The translations under genes were made by a program, and so were the position numbers. Below the pieces are notes generated by a model. That model worked only from the letters and a program-made list of their open reading frames with translations. It did no database searches and was not told where the DNA came from. Shown in pieces: positions 20,351 to 28,015 of a DNA stretch of 56,224 nucleotides (position 1 is its first letter; each line of letters starts with the position of its first letter). This stretch comes from Phycisphaerales bacterium (GTDB lineage Bacteria > Planctomycetota > Phycisphaerae > Phycisphaerales > SM1A02): assembly GCA_029247205.1 (NCBI GenBank), contig JAQWLT010000036.1, positions 1 through 56,224 on the forward strand, read 5' to 3'.

Positions 20351-21991
20351 TCAGCGGGCCGTGGCTTCAGCGCGAGTTTCGCGAAGCACGGTCACCTTGA
20401 TTTCACCCGGGAAGGTCATCTCATCCTCCACACGGCGGGCGATCTTGTCTGCAATGATGAAAGCCTCGTCATCGTTGACGCGACCAGAATCTACAATCAC
20501 TCGCACTTCACGGCCAGCTTGGATGGCGTAGGCCTCTCGAACCGAGCCGCTCTCACGAGCGATGTCTTCGAGTTGCTTGAGCCGCTGCACATACAACTCC
20601 ATCGACTCACGTCTTGCACCTGGCCGGGCACCCGAAACGGCGTCCGCCGCCATAACAATCGGCGTATAGGGGCTCGTCGAGGGAATGTCATTGTGATGGC
20701 CGCCAATAGCGTTTAATACTTCTTCTCGAGTTTCGCCAAAGCGTTTGGCAAACTCCATGCCGATGGCTGGATGGCCACCTTCCATGTCGTGGTCCATCGC
20801 CTTACCAATGTCGTGCAAGAACCCGCAGCGTCTGGCAATCGACCCGTCAAGACCAAGTTGTTCGGCAATGATCTGGCTGAGAAAGGCAACCTCTACGGAG
20901 TGACGCAATACGTTCTGCCCAAAGCTCGTGCGGAAGTGCAACTTGCCTATCGCCTCGACGATTTTGGGGTGCAGCCCACGCATCTTCGCTTCGACGACCG
21001 CTTCATTGCCCTTCTCGACAATACGCTCCTCGAGATCTGACTTCACGGTCGCAACAATTTCCTCAACGCGAGAAGGATGCACACGTCCATCTGCAACGAG
21101 CCGAGCAAGCGACTCGCCTGCAATCGCTCGCCGAATTGGGTCAAAGCATGACACCGAAATCACACCCGGCGTGTCATCGACGAGAATATCTGCGCCGGTT
21201 GCTCGTTCGATCGCTCGAATATTGCGGCCCTCACGGCCGATGATGCGGCCCTTGAGATCATCGGACGGGATCTTCACCGAACGCACCGTAGACTCCGCCA
21301 CATGCTCGGCTGCGAAACGTTGGATCGCCATAATGGTGATCTCACGACTCTGTCGCTTGGCATCCAATTCCGTCGACTCAATGATGCGCCGCTTGATTCC
21401 CGCAGCCTCCTCTTCGGCCTCCTGCCCGACTCGCTCAAGCACTTCTATGCGAGCTTCTTCAAGGCTCAGCCCAGACACTTCAGAAAGGCGTTGGGTGATT
21501 TCAGCATCACGCGCTTCAACTTCCGTAGATCGTGTCTCGACCGCTTCTTCGCGGTTCTGCACTTTAGACTGACGAGAATCCACAGACGACTCTCGACCAG
21601 CAAGCCGATCAAGTTTTTGCTCGAGCGTGTCCTCGCGTTTGGCCAAACGATCTTGGGTAGCTTTGATTTCTGATCGGGCATCTCGCGCCTCGCGATCGAC
21701 CTCAGCCTTGCGTTCCTTGGCCACACGTTCACCATCGAGTTCGGCTTTCTGCCGAATCGAGTCAGCTTCGGTGGTCCCCGCTACACGAATAGTCTCGGCC
21801 TCCTTGCGAGCGGCCGTGACAACACTGCCAGCAATCAACTTCAGAGCCACGGCTCCACACACACCACCGATGAGAATTCCTGCAAGCAGTGTGACGGCTG
21901 CGGGCCAATCAAACAGTTCACTGGCTGGCATGGGCGCCACTTCTGTAACGCCTGTTGCAAGCATGATGTTCAAGATCACCAATGTCGGCAT
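20351..21991 (-). CDS. rny: Ribonuclease Y
   Basis: Membrane-bound endoribonuclease that starts mRNA decay. 546 residues: N-terminal membrane helix (about 26-50), a long charged coiled coil (about 50-200), a KH RNA-binding domain with the GREGRNIR loop, and an HD domain with HSVEVAFLSQ and the metal-binding pair in FLHDIGKAMDHD. The ATG at 21991, preceded by GGGAG at a good distance, is preferred to a GTG ten codons upstream. First gene of the rny-efp-rsmA set. Confidence 0.95.
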   Translation of the reverse strand: MPTLVILNIMLATGVTEVAPMPASELFDWPAAVTLLAGILIGGVCGAVALKLIAGSVVTAARKEAETIRVAGTTEADSIRQKAELDGERVAKERKAEVDREARDARSEIKATQDRLAKREDTLEQKLDRLAGRESSVDSRQSKVQNREEAVETRSTEVEARDAEITQRLSEVSGLSLEEARIEVLERVGQEAEEEAAGIKRRIIESTELDAKRQSREITIMAIQRFAAEHVAESTVRSVKIPSDDLKGRIIGREGRNIRAIERATGADILVDDTPGVISVSCFDPIRRAIAGESLARLVADGRVHPSRVEEIVATVKSDLEERIVEKGNEAVVEAKMRGLHPKIVEAIGKLHFRTSFGQNVLRHSVEVAFLSQIIAEQLGLDGSIARRCGFLHDIGKAMDHDMEGGHPAIGMEFAKRFGETREEVLNAIGGHHNDIPSTSPYTPIVMAADAVSGARPGARRESMELYVQRLKQLEDIARESGSVREAYAIQAGREVRVIVDSGRVNDDEAFIIADKIARRVEDEMTFPGEIKVTVLRETRAEATAR

Positions 21992-22021
21992 CGGAGCACT
22001 CCCAGCACCGACTAGCAACAC

Positions 22022-22374
22022 GAATACACGTTCCGAAGAACGTGATCTGACACGGGGTGGGCTGCATACCCACAGAATTGATCCAAGGTGACCAAGAGGC
22101 CAGCAAGGATCAAACCGACGGCGAACCCGTAAAATAGGGTTGGCCCCAGTGCAGGACTCGCCAGTACGCGCGAGCCCGCGTGATCTCCCCCTCGTTGAAC
22201 TCCACGGGCCGCAGTCGACCCGTTTAGCAGCAGTGCAGTTCTATCACCCACATGGGGTGTCGGCCAATCGGCCGAGAAATCGGTATCAGGCCCGTGTCGT
22301 GGCCAGCCGTCTAAATCGGGTAAGAAGTTCGCAACGCTGCGACACCCCGTTCCCGTGTATTGTTGAAGGGGGCA
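22022..22374. other. Intergenic stretch with a weak minus-strand ORF
   Basis: This 353-nt gap separates rny from the divergent permease. A minus-strand frame (22012-22407) encodes a single strongly hydrophobic helix near its end (LFYGFAVGLILAGLLVTL) after a proline- and glycine-rich stretch, and it stops 20 nt before the rny ATG. Its ATG would lie inside the permease gene and no ribosome binding site supports a later start. It may be a small membrane protein co-transcribed with rny, or nothing. A short inverted repeat, CGTTC-CGA-GAACG, lies near 22030. Confidence 0.3.
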
Positions 22375-24240
22375 ATGATAGCACGGAGGCCACTGGGCCC
22401 CAAGCATCTCTTGGAACAGCCCCTGGAGCCCTCAGCGAAGCAAATGGCCGACGCGTCCGCCACTCACCCTGTCTCAAGCACACACCTCCGCCCCTTGGTC
22501 GAGCGGATTGTGGCATCGGCCTCCCGCCGATCTCGCCATCAGACCATTCGAGTGCTGTATCTCGCCATCCTCGTTGGCGTTGCGGCCATCGGGATGCTTC
22601 TGACGACCAGCCTTGGTGGGCGTATCTCGCTTCGAGGGTTAGCCGTCGGGGCTTCGGGGGTGTTTGAGGCCGTTACCATCATTGAAGTCGCTGCAATCTG
22701 CTTAATGACCCCGATCTTCATGGCAGGAGCCATCGAACAGGAATCCTCACCACGAACCTGGGATCTCTTGCTGACCACCCCACTCTCGTCTGTGGGCATC
22801 GTGTGTGGCAACTTTCTGGGCCGCGTCTTTCTGGTGCTGACACTGATTGTCGCTTCGTTGCCCGTTCTGCTCATCTTGCAGATATTTGGTGGTGTTAGTC
22901 CGCGATCGGTCATGCTTGCCGCTGGCATCGCAGCCTGTACTGCCATCGTGGTGGCTGCAGCAGCGGTCATGCTCTCGGCAACACGCACTGGTGGCCGGCG
23001 AGCGGTATTGATCTTTTCTGCAAGCGTGCTCGTCACGCTGGTCGTGACTTGGGTTGTGGACGTGGCACTCCGCGTGCCGATCCCGGGAGGACTCGGTGCC
23101 ACATCGACGACTTGGGTCACCCCCCTGAACCCATTCCTTGCGTTGCAAACTGCCCTGCGACCGAGCCAATACGTCATCACCGCCGCCTCCACGGAAGGTC
23201 TTCGTGGATTCTGGCTGGGCCATCCAATCGCGGCATTTGCCGCGACAAGTGGCGTGGCGACCATCCTCATGCTGCTGTGGTCAACGCTTCGCGTGCGACT
23301 GATTGGCCCACTCATTGGCGGAGTCGCCAACCGTCCGCGGCATACCCGTCCACCACGACCAGTGGGAATGAATCCCATCGCGTGGCGTGCATCGTCTGGT
23401 CGGCCTCGGACGGCCATTGATGCGGTCGCTCGGTGGGGATGGGCCGCGCTTGGAGTTCTTGGACTGGTTGTCATTGTGTCAATGCTCGGCGGCGAACTGA
23501 TGCGTCCAAGTACAGGACGCCTATTCTTGCTCGCGATGTTGGCAGTGGAAGTTGGGCTCTTAAGTTTGGCCGCAGCAACAATCGCTGCACAATCGGTTAC
23601 CCGCGACCGCGAGCAACGCACCCTTGACCTGCTGTTAACTACCCCGATTCAACCTGGACCGTACTTGCAAGGAAAACTCGAAGGGATTGCCCGAACGCTG
23701 CTTCCCCTCGTGCTTGCCCCGATCTTCACAGCCGCCCTTCTTGGACTGTTGATGCTCTTGGCGTCAACAAATAGCCCGTTTGGCCCAGCAGTCGCCAACG
23801 ATATTCCCGCGGTTTGGCTGGGCGCGTGGGGAGCTGCACTTGGGCTAGCGATTTCAATCGGACCGTTTGCGGCATGCTGTATAGCAATCGGCCTGCACTG
23901 GTCACTTCGCAGTCGTCGCAGCAGCACTGCAACGGTGACCGCCGTATTGATCGTCGCAATACTTGCCGGACTACTGGTTCCGTGTGTCAGCTCAGCCGCT
24001 GGCATTCCTTGGTTTGGTCTTCCCATTGTGTCACTCTGCCCCCTCGCCGCTGTGATGTTGTCGATGGATAACGGCGCATTTCTTGCTCAATCAGGTCTTG
24101 AACGGGCAACTGCCCAGTGGGTTTTACTTGCCAGCGGTGTGTTCTCTGGAGTGCTGTGGACCATCTTGACCATGATGATCCTCAAGACCACCTCCCGCAC
24201 ATTCGTCACAACGATGCGAAGTCTTGCGGGAGCGGACTAG
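22375..24240 (+). CDS. ABC-2-type permease with internal duplication
   Basis: The protein has 621 residues and about twelve membrane segments. It holds two related ABC-2 permease units: each has the cytoplasmic motif of the family, first SPRTWDLLLTTPLS (about residues 125-138) and then REQRTLDLLLTTPIQ (about 415-430). These permeases normally pair with a separate ATPase, sometimes in exporters or gliding systems, but no ATPase gene adjoins it. A GAAGGGGG ribosome binding site precedes the ATG at 22375. The substrate is unknown. It converges with pdhC with 6 nt between the stops. Confidence 0.75.
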   Translation: MIARRPLGPKHLLEQPLEPSAKQMADASATHPVSSTHLRPLVERIVASASRRSRHQTIRVLYLAILVGVAAIGMLLTTSLGGRISLRGLAVGASGVFEAVTIIEVAAICLMTPIFMAGAIEQESSPRTWDLLLTTPLSSVGIVCGNFLGRVFLVLTLIVASLPVLLILQIFGGVSPRSVMLAAGIAACTAIVVAAAAVMLSATRTGGRRAVLIFSASVLVTLVVTWVVDVALRVPIPGGLGATSTTWVTPLNPFLALQTALRPSQYVITAASTEGLRGFWLGHPIAAFAATSGVATILMLLWSTLRVRLIGPLIGGVANRPRHTRPPRPVGMNPIAWRASSGRPRTAIDAVARWGWAALGVLGLVVIVSMLGGELMRPSTGRLFLLAMLAVEVGLLSLAAATIAAQSVTRDREQRTLDLLLTTPIQPGPYLQGKLEGIARTLLPLVLAPIFTAALLGLLMLLASTNSPFGPAVANDIPAVWLGAWGAALGLAISIGPFAACCIAIGLHWSLRSRRSSTATVTAVLIVAILAGLLVPCVSSAAGIPWFGLPIVSLCPLAAVMLSMDNGAFLAQSGLERATAQWVLLASGVFSGVLWTILTMMILKTTSRTFVTTMRSLAGAD

Positions 24241-24246
24241 AGTCGG

Positions 24247-25560
24247 CTAGACCAGGATGCCAGCGGGGTGCTCGATGAGTTCCCGCAGCGTTCCAAGGTA
24301 GCGAGCAGCAGTCGCTCCATCGACGACACGGTGATCATTGCTCAGCGTACCGTTCATCTCCCAGCCGACGCTCAGTTCACCATCGCGTACAACAGGCTTC
24401 TGCAGGGCCGCACCAACGGCAAGGATTGCACTGTTGGGTGGATTGATGATCGCCGTAAAGGCGTCCACGCCAAACATGCCTAGGTTTGAGATCGTGAATG
24501 TTGCGTCACTCATATCGTCGACCGACAAACCGCGTGTACGGGCCTTCTCAGACAGGGCTCTGGTCTCGGCAGAGATCGACCGCAGGCTCTTCATGTCTGC
24601 GCCGCGAATGACCGGAACGACCAGGCCACCACCTCGATCTTCTGGTAGAGCTACCGCGACACCAATATTTACTTCCCCGTGGTAGATGATCGCATCGCCA
24701 TCCCATGATGCGTTCATCAGTGGATTTCGCTGCATCGCAAGAGCGCAAGCGCGAACAAGTAGGTCGTTGACGCTGAGTTTCACGCCTTGGTCAACTAACT
24801 CACTATTGAGCGTTGCACGTAGATCGATCATCGCATCCATAGGGAAGACCATCGATACTTGATAATGCGGAATTTCTTGCTTCGACTCAACAAGCCGGCG
24901 AGCGATGGTTTGTCGCATTCCACTGACCGTTTCACGTCGATCTGAATTCATGACAGCCAATGGCGCCGGCGTTGGAGAGACTGGCGTCGCTGGAATAACG
25001 AGATCAGCGTGCTCAACAATCTCCGTGGCTGGTTCAACCACCCGCGGTGCGGAGGGTCGCGTTGAAGGAGGTACAGCAGCTCGCATCTCATCACTCGCAG
25101 CAGCCGCTGCTAAGACGTCTTGCTTCACAATGCGGCCCCCAGGACCCGACCCTTCAAGGCTGGCAAGGTCAACTCCATGGGTCTCGGCCAACCGGCGAGC
25201 GACCGGCGTGACCTTGCGGTGCGAAGTGGACTCAGCGGGCTTTTTCTTGGTGACTTCGACCGGTGAAGCCTCTGCCATCGGCTCTACAACTGGCGGCGAA
25301 GGGGGCAAATCAGGCGACTCATCCTCTTCGATCAACACAGCAACGACGGTGCCAATCTCAACCGCAATACCCTCTGTAACTGCAATTTTAGAAATGCGAC
25401 CATCATCAAAGGCCTGCATTTCCATTGTTGCCTTGTCGGTTTCCACATCAGCAATCACATCGCCAGCTGCAACCTCAGCACCCTCGGCGACATGCCATTT
25501 GATGATCGTGCCTTTCTCCATGGTGTCGGAGAGCCTGGGCATGGTGATGTCGATCGGCAT
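24247..25560 (-). CDS. pdhC: Dihydrolipoamide acetyltransferase, E2 of pyruvate dehydrogenase
   Basis: E2 takes acetyl from lipoate to CoA. In 437 residues: one lipoyl domain with Lys43 in VETDKATMEM, an Ala/Pro/Thr linker, the E1/E3-binding domain (VTPVARRLAETHGVDL), a second linker, and the catalytic domain with SNDHRVVDGATAARYL (active His and Asp). Start ATG at 25560 gives MPIDITMPRLSDTME, a textbook lipoyl N-terminus. Third gene of pdhA-pdhB-pdhC, 28 nt after pdhB. Confidence 0.95.
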   Translation of the reverse strand: MPIDITMPRLSDTMEKGTIIKWHVAEGAEVAAGDVIADVETDKATMEMQAFDDGRISKIAVTEGIAVEIGTVVAVLIEEDESPDLPPSPPVVEPMAEASPVEVTKKKPAESTSHRKVTPVARRLAETHGVDLASLEGSGPGGRIVKQDVLAAAAASDEMRAAVPPSTRPSAPRVVEPATEIVEHADLVIPATPVSPTPAPLAVMNSDRRETVSGMRQTIARRLVESKQEIPHYQVSMVFPMDAMIDLRATLNSELVDQGVKLSVNDLLVRACALAMQRNPLMNASWDGDAIIYHGEVNIGVAVALPEDRGGGLVVPVIRGADMKSLRSISAETRALSEKARTRGLSVDDMSDATFTISNLGMFGVDAFTAIINPPNSAILAVGAALQKPVVRDGELSVGWEMNGTLSNDHRVVDGATAARYLGTLRELIEHPAGILV

Positions 25561-25588
25561 GAGCGGAATCGCCTTTTCGCAGAACGCT

Positions 25589-26569
25589 TCAGGCTGTGTA
25601 GGTCACACTGCGAACGGCTTCGCATATTTTGCGGGCGTTCGGCAGCATTTCTTGTTCGAGGTTCCACGCGTATGGCGCTGGAACATCGTCGCTGTGCACA
25701 CGATGCACATGATTATCAAGGTCATCAAAGCACAAACGATGAATCTCAGCTGCAATCTCTGAGCCAATCGAGGCGAATGACCAACTTTGATCGACCACAA
25801 CACAACAATTGGTTCGACGAACAGAGGCAGCAATCGTTTCCATGTCGAGCGGTTTGACTGAGCGACCATCGATGACTTCACAGTCGATGCCTTCGCTTGC
25901 GAGGGCTTCGGCAGCCTCGAGACAGAAGTGCACCGTTCGTCCAAAGCCCAAGAGGGTGCAGTCAGCGCCGGGGCGAACAATCTTGGCCACGCCAATCTCG
26001 ATTGTGAAGTCGTCCTCTGGCACATCGCCTGTCATCGCAAGCATCCGCTCACTCTCAAGGCAGAACACTGGATTTTCATCGCGAATGGCCGCCAACAGAA
26101 GGCCCTTTGCGTCGTATGGATTTGATGGCATGATGATTTTGAGACCCGGCACATTGGCATACAAGGACTCGACACACCAAGAGTGCGTTGAGCCCAACTG
26201 GCCGCCCGCCCCATCGTTGCCACGAAATACGATCGGGCAACCGAATTGTCCGCCGCTCATGTACAGCATCTTGGGGGCGTTGTTCAGAATTGGATCGGCT
26301 GCAACAAGGCTGAAGGACCAGGACATGAATTCAACAATCGGCCGCAAGCCCATCATGGCCGCGCCAATGCCCATGCCAGCAAATCCGCTTTCTGAAATCG
26401 GCATGTCGATAATCCGCTTGGGGCCGAACTCCTCGAGCATGGTCTTACTGACCTTGTAGGCCCCGTCGTACTGGGCTACTTCTTCGCCGATAAGAAACAC
26501 GCGTTCATCCCGCCGCATCTCTTGACTCATCGCCTCACGGAGGGCTTCTCTGAAAGCAAGTTCACGCAT
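25589..26569 (-). CDS. pdhB: Pyruvate dehydrogenase E1 component, beta subunit
   Basis: Beta chain of the heterotetrameric E1. 326 residues from the ATG at 26569, which overlaps pdhA by 8 nt and has GGGGGCAGGG upstream; a GTG six codons upstream is less likely. Family motifs: FLIGEEVAQYDGAYKVS, IDMPISESGFAGMGIGAA, the FRGNDGAGGQLGSTHS segment, and LLGFGRTVHFCLEAAE in the C-terminal transketolase domain. Confidence 0.95.
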   Translation of the reverse strand: MRELAFREALREAMSQEMRRDERVFLIGEEVAQYDGAYKVSKTMLEEFGPKRIIDMPISESGFAGMGIGAAMMGLRPIVEFMSWSFSLVAADPILNNAPKMLYMSGGQFGCPIVFRGNDGAGGQLGSTHSWCVESLYANVPGLKIIMPSNPYDAKGLLLAAIRDENPVFCLESERMLAMTGDVPEDDFTIEIGVAKIVRPGADCTLLGFGRTVHFCLEAAEALASEGIDCEVIDGRSVKPLDMETIAASVRRTNCCVVVDQSWSFASIGSEIAAEIHRLCFDDLDNHVHRVHSDDVPAPYAWNLEQEMLPNARKICEAVRSVTYTA

Positions 26570-27707
26570 TGCCCTGCCCCCGATCACCTTTGCGACGACG
26601 CATGAACTCAGGCACAGACGTGCCGGTATATGGGCCCCATGAGTCTGCGTACACGTCGTGGTACAACTCTGAGAGCGGTGGTTCGGGCGATGCTTCAGCA
26701 GACTTCACCGCAACGCGAATCTCGGCACGAATCTCCTTGCCCAGAGCCTTAAAGGCCTCGCCTGTCATGTGGTCCTGGTCAACGAGATGGGCGGCGAGTC
26801 GCTCGATGGGATCACAGTCTTCCCACTGTTCCTCTTCCTCGTGCGTGCGATACTTGCGTGGGTCGGACATCGAATGACCCTTGAACCGATAGCAACGCAT
26901 GTCCACAAAACACGGTCGCGACGTCTCGCGGCATCGATCGATCAGCGGCTTCATGCCGCGGTACACGTCCAGCACATCCATGCCTTCGAGCGTGGCTGCG
27001 TCCATGTCGTACGCCTTTGCACGCTCGGCAATATGTCCGCCAGCGGCGGTGCATCGCTCGATGGCGGTTCCCATGGCGTAAAAGTTGTTCTCGACAATAA
27101 AGATGACTGGCAAGTCCAGCACACTTGCAAGGTTCATCGCCTCATGCACGCTGCCTTGATTGAGAGCGCCGTCACCCATAAAAGCAAGGGTCACTCGGCT
27201 GTTCGGCTTGCCGTCCATCACCTCATCGCGATACTTGGTGGCGAAGGCAAGGCCTGCGCCAAGAGGAATCTGGGCACCCACAATGCCATGGCCCCCGTAC
27301 ATGTGATGCTCAGCATCAAAGAAGTGCATCGAGCCGCCCTTGCCTTTGGCGCACCCACCGATTCTGCCAAAGAGTTCAGCCATTGCCACGTCGGGAGCGA
27401 GCCCACGAGCGAGCGCATGTCCGTGATCACGATACGCAGTAATGATCGGATCGTCTGCCTGTAGTGCGGCCACGCATCCCACGGCAATTGCCTCTTGCCC
27501 GTTGTACACATGCATAAAGCCACCTGCGAGTTTGTTCTGATAGGCCTGCATCGAGCGGACCTCGAATTCGCGGATCAGCATCATGTCGCGAAGCCACTGC
27601 TTCAAAGCGGCTGGGCCTGGCAACGCGACAGCCCCAGCGACAGGCTCGGTCGAGGAGTCGCGGGGCGTAGGTGGGGAGTCAGGCTGAGTCATGGCAGTCG
27701 TTGGCAT
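26562..27707 (-). CDS. pdhA: Pyruvate dehydrogenase E1 component, alpha subunit
   Basis: Thiamine-diphosphate-binding alpha chain, 381 residues. The TPP motif is seen as GDGALNQGSVHEAMNLAS followed by IVENN; YRDHGHALARG, GGKGGSMHFF-like (KGKGGSMHFFD) and the phosphorylation-loop-like YRFKGHSMSDP are typical. A Pro/Ala-rich N-terminal extension of about 30 residues precedes the conserved part; in-frame ATG codons at 27707 and 27692 both lie in it. The complex would also need an E3, which is not encoded here. Confidence 0.95.
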   Translation of the reverse strand: MPTTAMTQPDSPPTPRDSSTEPVAGAVALPGPAALKQWLRDMMLIREFEVRSMQAYQNKLAGGFMHVYNGQEAIAVGCVAALQADDPIITAYRDHGHALARGLAPDVAMAELFGRIGGCAKGKGGSMHFFDAEHHMYGGHGIVGAQIPLGAGLAFATKYRDEVMDGKPNSRVTLAFMGDGALNQGSVHEAMNLASVLDLPVIFIVENNFYAMGTAIERCTAAGGHIAERAKAYDMDAATLEGMDVLDVYRGMKPLIDRCRETSRPCFVDMRCYRFKGHSMSDPRKYRTHEEEEQWEDCDPIERLAAHLVDQDHMTGEAFKALGKEIRAEIRVAVKSAEASPEPPLSELYHDVYADSWGPYTGTSVPEFMRRRKGDRGQGNA

Positions 27708-28015
27708 TTTGGAGTTGGGAGCAGGGCAGTATACCGCTGCACAGAAACCACTCCAACCCGATCAGGCGGCATGCTGTGGCCCCTCCACCGCCGAACTCGG
27801 CGAAGACCCTTGGCCGAAGACCTCTGGTCACCCCAAAAAACACGCCGCGAGAAGGCTCAATGATCCGCTCCAAGGCCAGTTCCGCCGGTACAATCGTCGA
27901 GCCGGTCCCCATTCTGGCATCGAATGATGTGCATATGTGGGCTGTGGCTGGACTGAGGCCCCGTATAGTGGACCTCTGTGGTGTGGGTACGTTTGAGCTC
28001 GTGGAGATAGCAAAG
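27708..28015. other. Divergent intergenic region between pdhA and the beta-helix gene
   Basis: It must hold the promoters of the pdh operon (minus) and of the secreted protein (plus). A TATAGT hexamer at 27964-27969 lies at a reasonable distance from the plus gene but has no convincing -35 box. The plus-strand frame is open through this stretch without signal-peptide character, so it is probably non-coding. Confidence 0.5.

Noticed and set aside
27671-28015. Extension of the beta-helix protein into the pdhA upstream region
   Set aside because: It overlaps pdhA and lacks signal-peptide character; the start with a ribosome binding site is at 28016.
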